NCBI RefSeq assembly: GCF_036588685.1
Contig: NC_086382.1
Span: 70,281,999-70,345,998, forward strand
Direction of reading: 5' to 3'
DNA from: Mytilus trossulus
Taxonomy: Eukaryota; Mollusca; Bivalvia; Mytilida; Mytilidae
DNA: 64,000 bases
Shown here: piece after piece, positions 25,864-39,517 of the stretch
How positions within the stretch are numbered: position 1 is the stretch's first letter
Layout of the letters: every line of letters starts with the position of its first letter
Notes under the pieces: model-generated
Told to the model about the DNA's origin: nothing
Databases searched by the model: none
The model's input: the letters and a program-made list of their open reading frames with translations, nothing else
Made by a program: the position numbers and the translations under genes

Positions 25864-25912
25864 GACTACAATATTTTTATTTGAATTATTAATTTTCAAC
25901 ATTGATACTACG

Positions 25913-28471
25913 ATGGTTGTTTATTTTTGCCAATGGATATTTGCTGTTTACCTGCTGAACATTTGTTTAATAGGTATGCACAACTTTTTATAATACTTTG
26001 TTGTGAATCTCTAAGACTATTTTAAAATATGATTTCTAGTTTTGTGTCAAATTATATATTATTATTCAAGATATTCAGGAAATATCAGCAATACTGTAAA
26101 CCAACTTAATTTCGCGAGCGATTTATTTTCGCGCCTTTCTCGAAAAGAAAAATGACGCGAATTTAAATCGTCGCGAATCTTCATAACTTGGATCTTAACT
26201 TATCTAAACACCTCTAGTAAATTGGGAATTTGCGATATTAACATCTGCGAAATGGACTAAATAGGACTAAACGCGAAATAACGTATCCGCGAAAATAAGT
26301 TGGTTTACAGTATATTGCTTCTTTAGAGATTTGAATTATTTCAAGTCGTGAGAGAAATTTGATGAGCGACATGAGTTTTTATTGAGGCCTTTATATATAT
26401 AATCCAAATAGAGGCAACCATACTTGTCAATGCAATTTTGCAAAAAAGCATATGGAAAATTCTTTTGAGTAATAAACAAAAGTTACTTTTTTTAGTTTCA
26501 GATGTCTAGGAGACAGATATATCTAAGCCATCAATTTAAGATGCTGCTAAATGTTTCTCTAAAGGTCGCCCATTGAAGTTATTTGTTTTTGTCGTACATT
26601 TTTTATCATGATATTTTATTACAGACGGGCATAATGACCACATGTGGGTGAAGTATAGAAACAAGGACTTTATGCTAGTCCATCAACAAATGACATGGAT
26701 GGAAGCTCAGGTATAATATTAATCAATAGTGACTTAGTCAATGACAGGTGTATGTATTCGGAGTACACTTATTTTTTTCGTAACCACTATTGTGATTGAT
26801 AAGCTTTGATATACTTTTGTGTTCATTCAGTATGCTGGGATAAAACTCTATTCAAAATATGAAAATACAAGTGGCAATAATACAAACATTTAACTTATGC
26901 TCTATGTTGATTTTTTTTACGACTGAACTCTACTTGTAATGGCGATCGTGAATTAGCTTTTCCATCAGTTTGGTTTTATTCTGTCATTTCAGAAATAGCA
27001 TAGATAAGATTATTATGTGAAACTAAATACCAACACGTTAATTATCATAGCTTTACAATTTTAGAGTGTATGTTATTCACTTGGCGGTTTTCTTGCAACT
27101 GTATCAAATTCTGATGAAATGATGTTTATCAAGTCAATGACAAACGGTAAGTTCAATTCTTTATTTTCGTATTGGATTCTACCTTTGCATTTATTAGCCG
27201 ACCTCTTTCTTGGTTATATTTTTTAAACTGAGAATATACTGTTACATTAAACCACCGAAATCTGAATTATTAGTTAAGTATAGGTGACCAAGTGGTTTAG
27301 ATCGATGGAAACAGTACATGTCTGGATTTGGTGATTAATGGAACATTTTGCATCACTTTTGTTTTACTCTTAAAAGCGAATTCAGTTATTCAGTCATGTG
27401 TATAGATAGCCCTTATATATTAATATCACCTACATGTAATAAATATTATAGTTTCGGATTTAGTATTTTCATTTTCGTTGTATCTTTTTTTTTGGCTTAA
27501 ACATTGTAAACATTGTTTACACTTCTCTAAGTTCCATGTTTGAACATACATTTATTCATTTATTTTCAACAAAAAATCCATCCACAGTACATCCTAACAC
27601 GGTTTGGTTGGGCGGTACAGACATGTTTGCGGAAGGAAGATGGGTATGGGTAGAGAATTTAGAGCCAATCTCATACAACCACTGGTATACAAGTAGTCAT
27701 GAACCATCCGGAGGATTGGCGCAGAATTGTATGATTTGGTATAACAGTAACGGATATTTTTGGCATGATGGTTCCTGCAAGTCTAACTTCAAATTTGTCT
27801 GTCAGCGGTAGGTACTTCCTCATTCTGTTAAATGAAATTTTTCCATTGTCTTTTGTACAAACTCGCATTTTGATAACCAAATTATAAGAAAAAGAAGATG
27901 TGGTATGATTGCCAATAAGACAACTCATGGACGAAAAACAAATATCTTATACAGCAACAAACGATAACCACTGACTTTAGACAGTCACAAACCTACAGAA
28001 TGTGGCGGTTTTAACAAATTAGTGGGTGCCCAATCAACCCATAAACATTGGACAGTGGTGTAACATTCTAACACAAGAACGAACTATAAAAACCAGTTAA
28101 AAATGCATAACTCATCAGATTGACACTCATGGACATACATGCTATATGTGGACGTGACAGGGTTCAAGTACTTGTTCATCCCAACAACAAAAAAACACTT
28201 AGTACATGTACATATCTGAGAGTACACGCAGTTACTGAAAGATAGTTCAAAGCCAAAAATAACTATTATAAAACATCATTAGTTGGTTTGACATTGTTTA
28301 ATCAGTTCTTAAACATTATCAATCATGTCTGTTAAAAAAGGTAAAATGATAAATTAGAACTATCGACATTTCGTTTTAGAAAAAGACAAACAATCGAAAA
28401 CATCATGCATAGTAAATTTGTTTTTTTGTTTTTGTTTTGTTTTCAGTTATTCAAAGAGGAAAGAACAGTGA
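25913..28471 (+). CDS. C-type lectin gene B, complete secreted CTLD
   Basis: Five exons: 25913-25973, 26625-26710, 27065-27146, 27588-27807 and 28447-28471, all with GT donors and AG acceptors, total 157 residues. Exon 1 is a signal peptide (MVVYFCQWIFAVYLLNICLI). The rest is one C-type lectin domain with all four canonical cysteines: SVC in exon 3, and QNC, GSC and FVC in exon 4. It also has a WLGGTD core, an HEPSGG motif where mannose-type lectins have EPN, and FWHD as the WND-like site, then a basic tail ending KRKEQ. Such small secreted lectins bind glycans extracellularly, in molluscs often in immunity or feeding, but no ligand can be read from the sequence. The stop is followed by AATAAA at 28496-28501. 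If the last intron is kept, translation stops at once after CQR because the donor GTAGGT contains a stop. This is the most intact of the three copies. Confidence 0.85.
26091..26313. mobile_element. MITE with near-perfect terminal inverted repeats (lectin B intron 1)
   Basis: Ends read CTGTAAACCAACTTA and its inverse TAAGTTGGTTTACAG, extending about 26 bp with one mismatch and flanked by TA on both sides. Inside are several CGCGAA motifs. The TA duplication suits a Tc1/mariner-type non-autonomous element. Confidence 0.8.
27225..27325 (+). repeat. tRNA-derived SINE head (lectin B intron 3)
   Basis: It matches the head of the lectin A SINE (ACATTAAACCACCGAAATCT) with an A-box-like TGACCAAGTGG. 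The 3' part has been lost. Confidence 0.6.
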
Positions 28472-31400
28472 AGACATATTTTATTATAGGATTCAAATAA
28501 AAAAAAAAGAATAGCATTGTTTTAATTGATGGTCTGATTTTCACAAAACAAAATATGTCGTTGTGACAACTAAAAAAGTGGTAGAAGTTATATTTAGTTT
28601 TAAACTCGGTAGGATTATTTAGACAATGGAACTTTGCATATTTCGACACGAAATGATGTTATTCTTGTTAATGTACGCATCGTTAAGTCTTATTGAAATA
28701 TCATTTTCAAATACTAGTATTCAAATGAAACAAATTTAAACATAACAATGCAAAAAAAAACCTACAGAAAAAGTCGGAGATTTTTAAGAACTCTTTTAAG
28801 GAAACAATATAAATTATAGGTTTGATGGTGATGTTTTCATATAAACTGCTGTCTTTTGTGTAGGTACTAGATCATGTTGTCTGGATCATTTGTTGTTAGC
28901 TGTTATATCTGTCATTGCTTGTCTGGTTCATGTTCACAGTGTCAGTGGTTGGTGTGATTTGTTGTACTCTGCAGTTATATTTACGATTACATTTTTTTCA
29001 TAAACTATAGTTGTGACATACGCCCTACGCTTTTTTTTTTATTTATAAAATGAAATCATCAAACTGTAGCTGCACCTAGCACAGTTGTACGTTCAACTGG
29101 TTTTATGCGAAGTTTGATTCTTAGAGTCATCTTAAAAAACTCCAAAACATATAAATGATCTTAAGTTAGATATCATACAAGACTTAAGGTCAAAGGCTTC
29201 TGATTTGGGACAGGTGTATATATGGTTTATGTTCAAGGTGTCAATGTTGGTGTTATTTGTTGTATTGTGAAGAAATATTTACAATCCCTGTTTTCCTTAA
29301 ACTTTATTGGTCACAAACGTCCTACGTGTTTTCGAAAAAACGAAATCAATATTTTCTTAAAAATGTTCAGTACCAAGTCAAGAAAAAGGCAGTTTTTGTC
29401 TTAAAGTTCGTCTCTGAGTGTGTTGCACTGTCTTTTGGTTTTAGTTGCAGTGTTTCTATTGTTTCGTTGTCTTCCTTTTAACATGTGTTTCCCTCAGTTT
29501 TAGTTGATAACCAGAATTTGTTTTTCTTAATCTATTTTCGACTTTCGAACAGCGGTATACTACTGTTGCCTTTATCTAATGCAAAATCTGATTCTTAAAC
29601 GCACCTTCTAAAATTGAGAACGGAATTGTGTACTAGTTCAGTGAAAATATGCGTCACACTGACCTCAAAAAAATATAAATAAACAAAAGTTAGAAAATAC
29701 TCAAGACTAACAAAGGCCAGAGGCTCCTGCCTTGGGACAGGCGCAACTATGGTAAATGTTCTGGGTGTCAGTGATTGGTGTGATTTTATGTACTGTGCGG
29801 TTATATTTACGATTGCTCCTGATTCGGGACAGACGCATATAAATACATATCATTGCAAATAACAAAAGCATCATTTTGATAGAACAGCGTCTCAAAATTA
29901 TGATGTGAAAATCATAAAACAAACCACTTGATATATTATGTAGAAAAACAAAAACGTTTAACAAAACAAAATATAGCATGTTGTTTTAACATTTTAGTGT
30001 AAAAAGTAGTTTTGAATGACATCCTAATGTTCTATTGTACTTTGATACTGATATAGTAAAGACATATATTATCAGTAATTGTTTGGCTTGTCTTTGTATG
30101 TATTATTTAATTTATTCAATGGTCTTTATCTTGTAGTAAACATATCTTAGTTATATTCAACTACCGAACACGAACATCTGGTTTCAAAGTCGATGTTGTA
30201 ATATATAAATAAGAAGTTGGGATATTTATGCCAATTAAACGATAACATTTCAGAGACTTAAATATCACAGATGGGCCAACAATAATAAACAAAACTTATA
30301 ACGTACTAAAACACCCTGAAAATACAATCAATATAATTCAAACGAAACGTCACAGGTATACACGAAATCTAATCATGCCAAACAGCAACAACTACAACAA
30401 CTGAATTACAGACTCTTTACTAAAACCATAATCATATTTTTTTCCTAACATGGGACCGTGATTTAACATAAAAAAAAAAACCAATTCATTGTTAAATTAA
30501 GTAAAATAGTGTATCGCTAGTTTAATCAATACAAATTATTGGAAAAACAAAAGGGGCTTCAGAATAAATGTACAATCATGATACTTGATTTGCTGATTCA
30601 AATACGATTAAAATGTGAACAAACAAGTAAATAATGTTTACTGGACTACACTATCATATATCCAATGGATTAAGTTATTGGCACTACACACAGTGTGGGA
30701 TATGATATTGTGCAATGACAAACATAAGAATGGACATGGTGTAAGACAGTTATTTTTCATAATTATAATGCAGAAAATATTTTGAAAATCGATAAAAGAA
30801 CAGTGTTGACGCCTTCCAGATCAATCTTTGTAACTGTCAAAAAACTGTGGGGTTTGGCTAGCAATTAAACCACGTTTAATCCCCAATTTTCGAAATTCGA
30901 AAATGCTTGTACTTTGTCAGGAACATGACTTATGGTATCTATTTATTTTATGTGTTTGAGCTTTCATTTTGCCATTTGACTATGGACTTTTTGTTTTTAA
31001 TTTTTCTCGGAATTCGATATTTTTATTATTTTACTTTTTAACGTCATTTTTTTTTGTCGATTAATTTATTTTTGGTCCTGTTTTACTGAGGGGAAAACAT
31101 GTCGAATTCGGATACAATATGGAAGAGGGGAGCATTTAAATCTGATTCAGATAGCCAGTATGTTCACCTGATTCACTATTATAGAATTTGTCGTACTTTT
31201 ACATTCACTATGTTTTTTTATGCAATAACGTTTCTTATAGATATTCTATCGTACATCATATTCTACTGGACATTCGTAGCTTGTGGTGTTGTTAATACAA
31301 CTACAAAATTCGGTGTGTTAAGTACTGTTTAATCCATCAATCTGGCTGTTCTATTAAGCTACAACTACAAAATCCGGTGAAAGACTAGTTCGGTGTGTCC

Positions 31401-32419
31401 ATTACTATTCCATTAATTTATCTGGATGTTTTATTAAGGTTAAAGTCATAAGAAACCTCAAGTCAAAAAAAAATAATGCATATGTTTTTTTATAACTCAA
31501 TGGATAGTTTTCATTATAAAATTTATGTACATATACTTTTTTCTGAAGAAAATTCTTTAATTTATTCATATTTAGAAGAAGTTTACTTTATTTGAATTGC
31601 TTCCTTCCAGCAAGCAATTCCCCCGACATATTTTCCTTATGCAAGGTGACCTCAGTGTGACCCATCTCGTAAAAATCCGGTGACCACAATACGCATGGAT
31701 GTCCTTTAAATTAACTATTATCTGTATTTACATGTTAAACACGTGCTCAATTTCCATGATTTTTTGTTTATTTTTCGTCAATTGTTGACAAACAGGTGAC
31801 AATCGTTAAACTTCGGCTTCAAAACACGAACTTTAATTACCTGCCATATTTTCACAACAACACTGACCGATTGAAAAAAAAATGACGATTTTACGAAATT
31901 TACACGAAAAACATGATAAATTCGAGTACAGAAGACTAAGTTTATGATGTTTGTATACGTTGGTTCAAGAATTGGAAGAACATTATTTTTCATCGATCAC
32001 TCGTTTCTTATGACTTAAACAAACAGTTAAGAAATACACAATAACAACATGAACAACAGATGTCAAAATCCATGCTACCTTTTTTTCAATTTGTATCAGA
32101 CGTAGCAATCGACATTGCTCAATTTGATAACTCATTCTGCATTGTTATCTTTATACATTATAAACTTATTATCTCAATCTCAACTAAAAGTGCATTTATT
32201 TTTTTTGTAATTGGTTTATTTTTGACAAAAAGAAAGAAAACAATCAAGCAGAATTACACACATGTACAGTTTCAAGTATGGTCATGAAGATATTATTATT
32301 ATATGAAAACAACTCTAAACAGCAGGACATACAACAAAATATAACTATAATTTTCGTACCAGTTATAAAATAGGAGAGATTGTAATGGCAACTATTTTTT
32401 ATCTATATATTTTTTTATG
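28472..32419. other. No gene recognised
   Basis: AT-rich, with an R1 scrap at 29690-29745 and fragments of other dispersed repeats. The frames at 29222-29481 and 31099-31332 have no recognisable domain or splice pairing. Confidence 0.5.
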
Positions 32420-33125
32420 TAGGCGATAAGGAATTTACTGTATGTTGTTCTATTCCTATGCAGTATTTCAAATATGCAATTCTACCTTTCATAGAAGGTT
32501 TTTCTCCTGAATTTTTACAGCTATCAATATAAAATTTTCAAATGAACATTATATGTTGTACTACATTATATGCGTCATAAATGTCCCCAATACCAACAAT
32601 AACACCTGTTGCCGCTATATGTTTAAGTCTAAATCCACATTTTATTAATATATCTTGAAGTACTGTCCAAATATTTTTGATGTTCATACATTCTCAAAAT
32701 ATATTTAATAAGCTTTCTATGGTATTAGTGCAAAAAGTGCACATTTCTGTACTTCTGTTAAACCATCTTTATCAAGAAATGAGTTTGTGTATGCAATTCT
32801 ATGTAATAACTTGAATTGAACATTTTGTAGTTTAGTGTTTTTTGTTGCTTGAAATGCCATCAAATAGATTTTCCAAAATCATCAATCTTAACACATAAAT
32901 CAACAGACCATTTGTTTTGTGATCTTTAAGAATATTTACATTGTTTCTTTTTATCATTTTTGAGTTTTTCTACAATATCATTGTCAACAATATCTAATCT
33001 ACCATGGTCTGAATTTTTTTTTCTTCCAAATACATGGAATTGCACTAACAAGACCATTATATTCAACAAAAGAGCTTTCAATGTGTCCCCAGTACACGGA
33101 TGCCCCATCCGCATTATCATTTTAA
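32420..33125 (-). mobile_element. LINE (non-LTR retrotransposon) relic, C-terminal end of the RT ORF
   Basis: The minus strand encodes the region after the reverse transcriptase in three frames: KWSVDL near 32910, NVQFKLLHRIAYTNSFLDKD near 32780, then VQKCALF. Downstream follow ECMNIKNIWTVLQDILIKCG and YLKYCIGIEQ, ending with a stop near 32422. The LLHRI / C-rich / IWTVLQDI order is typical of LINE ORF2 ends. Frame changes and stops show that it is dead. Confidence 0.7.
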
Positions 33126-33764
33126 ATGTTCAGTGGACCGTGCAAATAGGATAAAACTTCAAATTCATCAAAAACCACCTCGACCAAAATCTTTAACCTG
33201 AAGCGGGACGAACAGACGCACAGACCAAAAAACATCTTTTTTGCAATTTTTTCCATCCCCTCTTTTGGTACAATATTTTAACCCCTCCATATTTTTCTAT
33301 ATAACTCAATAATAGAATTTTCCAGTGGGAAACATTCAAGGGAAAGAGCAATTTATAAAGCCATGACATTTTGAGGAAATAAAAATGTTTCTATAAGTGG
33401 GAATTTTAAACCTCCCTCATCATAATTATTTATAAAAACGTTCCTATAATAGTGCATGTATACCCCAACCCCTCCTGCGAACCCTTATATAAGATAAAAG
33501 CTATATCGCTCATTCTTCATAAGACACACACGATGGTCGTTAAAGCATATATTCTTTAACACTACTCGTATATCAACTTTAAAGACATAATTCCAAACAG
33601 AATGTGTCGTTTATTTCTTTTTATAATGTTAAAATTATTGAAAAGTAAGATATGCATGGTTATTTCATGAATCTCATATTCAACATTCACTACATAAACT
33701 AGAATCATTCAAACACCGACATATTTCAGCCAATAATAGCATCGTTCTTTTATGTGTATGCATA

Positions 33765-34365
33765 TGTTCTTCTCATATATTTTATGATAGTATGATACTA
33801 AACCCCTAATGGGAGGGATTGTACCTGATATTCATATCATGAAGACATAATCTTTCAATCAGTTTAATTGAGGTCTGGAGCTGGCATGTCAGTTAACTGC
33901 TAGTAGTCTGTTATTATTTATGTATTATTTTTCATTTTATTTATTTTCTTTTGTTACATCTTTTGACATCGGACTCGGACTTCTCTTGAACTGAATTTTA
34001 ATGTGCGTATTGTTATTCTTTTACTTTTCTACATTGGCTAGAGGTATAGGGGAGGGTTGAGATCTCATAAACTTGTTTAACCCCGCCGCAATTTTACGCC
34101 TGTCCCAAGTCAGGAGCCTCTGGCCTTTGTTAGTCTTGTATGATTTTAAATTTTAGTTTCTTGTGTATAATTCGGAGTTTAGTATGACGTCCATTATCAC
34201 TGTACTATTATGCATATTTTTAGGGGCCAGCTGAAGGACACCTACGGGTGCGGGAATTCTCGCTACATTGAAGACCCATTGGTTGCCTTCGGCTGTTATC
34301 TGCTCTATGGTCGGGTGGTTGTCGCTTTGACATATTCACCATTTCCTTTCTCAATTTTATATCAT
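33765..34365 (+). repeat. R1 repeat (copy 3), 5' truncated
   Basis: It starts inside the R1 non-coding region (CTTCTCATATATTTTATGAT) and runs to its end near the GMC-1 stop codon. Lack of the coding tail fits 5' truncation during retrotransposition. Confidence 0.75.
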
Positions 34366-35662
34366 AATTAATATAAATAACTATAGTCTAAGCTGTTTAA
34401 TCTGTTTTCTAAATTTGACGACCGTATCCTTGCCACGTATAAGATCAGCAGCCTTTTCACCGATCATGATTGTTGGTGCATTTGTATTACCAGACGTCAC
34501 ATGCCTCATCACTGATGCGTCTGCAATTCGTAAATTTTGTATACCTTTCACTCTAGAAAAAAAAAACCAGATATATTTAAATAATCAAACTAATCGTTTC
34601 TGATTTTTTAATTATCCTTTTCTGCTGGTAACCGTACTATCTGTCATGACGATATACAAACCAAATTGTGCGATGCAAGGAAAATATGTTTGTAATCATC
34701 AACCTGCTACCAATGTGTAGTATTTTAAGGGGGGACTAGAATGTTGGCAAACCCTGATCTGATTTACATTTGAATATGCACATCTATATGTATTTAAAGA
34801 AACAGAACGTAGGCCAGCGACAAAATGTAAATCAGAGGTAATACGCTCCAGCATGTAAAACAACATGTTTCTGAAACATGCAAGTGTGAGTTAAGCAGCC
34901 GAAAATGCAATTCTATGAACAACAATGTTTTAAATACTAACACAAAATAAATTGTTATTAAGAATGATTATGATTATTGTCAACTAATCCGTGTCTATTA
35001 TCAATGACTTTGGAAACCATATACAATTCATATACTGGAATCAAAAGACATGTTTGATTGATTCGTTGTATTGAAATATTTCTTTAAACCCAAAATTGTG
35101 TCAATGCGTTTTCTGAATTCTAAAAATTAGGTTTTATTAACACCACGTATAGCGTATCAATTATAGATACTTTGAAAGAAAACGAACATTAGTTTAAAAG
35201 CACTAATGTGAATGTTAGAATATCAATTAACAGACAATACCTAAGTTTTGTATCAACAACTGCGTTTTTGTCATTGATGCTGCCGATGCGACATGTACAC
35301 GTTGGATGGTATGCTGTTACTGCATAGTGACGTATCAAGCATTCCCAGTAGGCATCAGTGTCAAACTCTTCCTTATCGCACACACCTTCATGGTCAAGTC
35401 TGTTCAGAGTTGCACCCATTTCTTGGAAGGGTTCTGTCTGGGCAATCTGTTGGACTTTTCGCACAGCTTTATATGAATTAAAAATCAAATATAAGTATCA
35501 TTTCTAAAGCAAATGCTTATTTCTACTGCGAAAATGTATTACTATTTTATAGTACATTTCAGTAATTACGTGCTGTGTTAAATTCATATAAATGTATCGA
35601 TCGATACTAAAATATCTTCAATAATACAAACAAATAAATTCATCATAAATACCTGGAAAAAA

Positions 35663-35760
35663 AATTAATATTTACGCCAGACGAGCGTTTTGTCTACAAA
35701 ACACTCACCAGTGACGCTCGAATCAAACATTTTATAACCATATTTACACACGGAAATCAT
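35663..35760 (-). repeat. Decayed retrozyme-like fragment beside the satellite
   Basis: It contains TACGCCAGACGAGCG and CACCAGTGACGCTCG. The hammerhead core on the minus strand reads CUGGUGA, and GAAA has become AAAA, so it is inactive. It belongs to the dispersed subfamily, not the satellite subfamily, although it lies only about 180 bp from the array. Confidence 0.65.
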
Positions 35761-35968
35761 ATCATAACTTTATCCTTTATTAACGCAACATCATATCCAA
35801 AAATCCGGGCTTCATATGCATTTTTTTTTTTGTATCTTCAAAATCAAAAAAGTACCTATATAGATATAACATTCATGCAAAAGATGCCCAAGAGCATGCA
35901 ATTAACTGTGCACCCTATAATTTGGTTTCCTATCAAATGCTATAATAAGATTAACGGTACCAATTTTC

Positions 35969-36017
35969 TTGCACCAGATGCGCATTTCGACAATACATGT
36001 CTCTTCAGTGATGCTCG
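35969..36017 (-). ncRNA. Hammerhead ribozyme, type I (unit 1)
   Basis: Read 5' to 3' on the minus strand: stem I left CGAGCAUCA; core CUGAAGA (C3 U4 G5 A6 N7 G8 A9 all satisfied, N7 = A); stem II GACA-UGUAU-UGUC; GAAA (G12 A13 A14 A15.1); stem III AUG/CAU with a two-base loop; C17; then stem I right UGGUGC. Cleavage is predicted between plus positions 35977 and 35976. Stem I pairs six bases including one G-U. All invariant core bases of the hammerhead family are present, so activity is likely, although the very short stem III may need the dimeric form, as reported for other animal type I hammerheads. Confidence 0.9.
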
Positions 36018-36318
36018 TTGCCAAAATATTTGAAATCCAAAGCTTATATAAAAGATGAAGAGCTATAATCCAAAAGGTCCAAAATGTATAGCCAAATCCG
36101 TGAAAGGAATCAGAGCTTTGCACGAGGGAGATACATTCCTTAATTTATAATAATTTCTATCATTTTGTTACAGCAAATTTTAATAACACAACACATCCGT
36201 ATTTTCATGCCAGTACCGAAGTACTGGCTACTGGGCTGGTGATACCCTCGGGGACTAATAGTCCACCAGCAGAGGCATCGACCCAGTGGTAGTAATAAGA
36301 TTAACGGTACCAATTTTC

Positions 36319-39300
36319 TTGCACCAGATGCGCATTTCGACAATACATGTCTCTTCAGTGATGCTCGTTGCCAAAATATTTGAAATCCAAAGCTTATATA
36401 AAAGATGAAGAGCTATAATCCAAAAGGTCCAAAAAGTATAGCCAAATCCGTGAAAGGAATCAGAGCTTTGCACGAGGGAGATACATTCCTTAATTTATAA
36501 TAATTTCTATCATTTTGTTACAGCAAATTTTAATAACACAACAAATCCGTATTTTCATGCCAGTACCGAAGTACTGGCTACTGGGCTGGTGATACCCTCG
36601 GGGACTAATAGTCCACCAGCAGAGGCATCGACCCAGTGGTAGTAATAAGATTAACGGTACCAATTTTCTTGCACCAGATGCGCATTTCGACAATACATGT
36701 CTCTTCAGTGATGCTCGTTGCCAAAATATTTGAAATCCAAAGCTTATATAAAAGATGAAGAGCTATAATCCAAAAGGTCCAAAAAGTATAGCCAAATCCG
36801 TGAAAGGAATCAGAGCTTTGCACGAGGGAGATACATTCCTTAATTTATAATAATTTCTATCATTTTGTTACAGCAAATTTTAATAACACAACAAATCCGT
36901 ATTTTCATGCCAGTACCGAAGTACTGGCTACTGGGCTGGTGATACCCTCGGGGACTAATAGTCCACCAGCAGAGGCATCGACCCAGGGGTAGTAATAAGA
37001 TTAACGGTACCAATTTTCTTGCACCAGATGCGCATTTCGACAATACATGTCTCTTCAGTGATGCTCGTTGCCAAAATATTTGAAATCCAAAGCTTATTTA
37101 AAAGATGAAGAGCTATAATCCAAAAGGTCCAAAAAGTATAGCCAAATCCGTGAAAGGAATCAGAGCTTTGCACGAGGGAGATACATTCCTTAATTTATAA
37201 TAATTTCTATCATTTTGTTACAGCAAATTTTAATAACACAACAAATCCGTATTTTCATGCCAGTACCGAAGTACTGGCTACTGGGCTGGTGATACCCTCG
37301 GGGACTAATAGTCCACCAGCAGAGGCATCGACCCAGTGGTAGTAATAAGATCAACGGTACCAATTTTCTTGCACCAGATGCGCATTTCGACAATACATGT
37401 CTCTTCAGTGATGCTCGTTGCCAAAATATTTGAAATCCAAAGCTTATATAAAAGATGAAGAGCTATAATCCAAAAGGTCCAAAAAGTATAGCCAAATCCG
37501 TGAAAGGAATCAGAGCTTTGCACGAGGGAGATACATTCCTTAATTTATAATAATTTCTATCATTTTGTTACAGCAAATTTTAATAACACAACAAATCCGT
37601 ATTTTCATGCCAGTACCGAAGTACTGGCTACTGGGCTGGTGATACCCTCGGGGACTAATAGTCCACCAGCAGAGGCATCGACCCAGTGGTAGTAATAAGA
37701 TTAACGGTACCAATTTTCTTGCACCAGATGCGCATTTCGACAATACATGTCTCTTCAGTGATGCTCGTTGCCAAAATATTTGAAATCCAAAGCTTATATA
37801 AAAGATGAAGAGCTATAATCCAAAAGGTCCAAAAAGTATAGCCAAATCCGTGAAAGGAATCAGAGCTTTGCACGAGGGAGATACATTCCTTAATTTATAA
37901 TAATTTCTATCATTTTGTTACAGCAAATTTTAATAACACAACAAATCCGTATTTTCATGCCAGTACCGAAGTACTGGCTACTGGGCTGGTGATACCCTCG
38001 GGGACTAATAGTCCACCAGCAGAGGCATCGACCCAGTGGTAGTAATAAGATTAACGGTACCAATTTTCTTGCACCAGATGCGCATTTCGACAATACATGT
38101 CTCTTCAGTGATGCTCGTTGCCAAAATATTTGAAATCCAAAGCTTATATAAAAGATGAAGAGCTATAATCCAAAAGGTCCAAAAAGTATAGCCAAATCCA
38201 TGAAAGGAATCAGAGCTTTGCACGAGGGAGATACATTCCTTAATTTATAATAATTTCTATCATTTTGTTACAGCAAATTTTAATAACACAACAAATCCGT
38301 ATTTTCATGCCAGTACCGAAGTACTGGCTACTGGGCTGGTGATACCCTCGGGGACTAATAGTCCACCAGCAGAGGCATCGACCCAGTGGTAGTAATAAGA
38401 TTAACGGTACCAATTTTCTTGCACCAGATGCGCATTTCGACAATACATGTCTCTTCAGTGATGCTCGTTGCCAAAATATTTGAAATCCAAAGCTTATATA
38501 AAAGATGAAGAGCTATAATCCAAAAGGTCCAAAAAGTATACCCAAATCCGTGAAAGGAATCAGAGCTTTGCACGAGGGAGATACATTCCTTAATTTATAA
38601 TAATTTCTATCATTTTGTTACAGCAAATTTTAATAACACAACAAATCCGTATTTTCATGCCAGTACCGAAGTACTGGCTACTGGGCTGGTGATACCCTCG
38701 GGGACTAATAGTCCACCAGCAGAGGCATCGACCCAGTGGTAGTAATAAGATTAACGGTACCAATTTTCTTGCACCAGATGCGCATTTCGACAATACATGT
38801 CTCTTCAGTGATGCTCGTTGCCAAAATATTTGAAATCCAAAGCTTATATAAAAGATGAAGAGCTATAATCCAAAAGGTCCAAAAAGTATACCCAAATCCG
38901 TGAAAGGAATCAGAGCTTTGCACGAGGGAGATAAATTCCTTAATTTATAATAATTTCTATCATTTTGTTACAGCAAATTTTAATAACACAATAAATCCGT
39001 ATTTTCATGCCAGTACCGAAGTACTGGCTACTGGGCTGGTGATACCCTCGGGGACTAATAGTCCACCAGCAGAGGCATCGACCCAGTGGTAGTAATAAGA
39101 TTAACGGTACCAATTTTCTTGCACCAGATGCGCATTTCGACAATACATGTCTCTTCAGTGATGCTCGTTGCCAAAATATTTGAAATCCAAAGCTTATATA
39201 AAAGATGAAGAGCTATAATCCAAAAGGTCCAAAAAGTATAGCCAAATCCGTGAAAGGAATCAGAGCTTTGCACGAGGGAGATACATTCCTTAATTTATAA

Positions 39301-39517
39301 TAATTTCTATCATTTTGTTACAGCAAATTTTAATAACACAACAAATCCGTATTTGCATGCCAGTACCGAAGTACTGGCTACTGGGCTGGTGATACCCTCG
39401 GGGACTAATAGTCCACCAGCAGAGGCATCGACCCAGTGGTAGTAATAAGATTAACGGTACCAATTTTCTTGCACCAGATGCGCATTTCGACAATACATGT
39501 CTCTTCAGTGATGCTCG
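36319..39517 (-). ncRNA. Ten further hammerhead ribozymes, one per 350 bp
   Basis: The 49-base motif of unit 1 recurs unchanged at +350n for n = 1 to 10, the last at 39469-39517. The stub unit keeps only the 3' strand of stem I and part of stem III. Confidence 0.9.

Noticed and set aside
36220..36275. Plus-strand CTGGTGA ... GAAA-like arrangement as a second hammerhead
   Set aside because: A6 is G in all copies, the GAAA is absent from the satellite subfamily, and a stronger GCTGGTG/CACCAGC helix competes; the genuine ribozyme is on the minus strand in another part of the unit.
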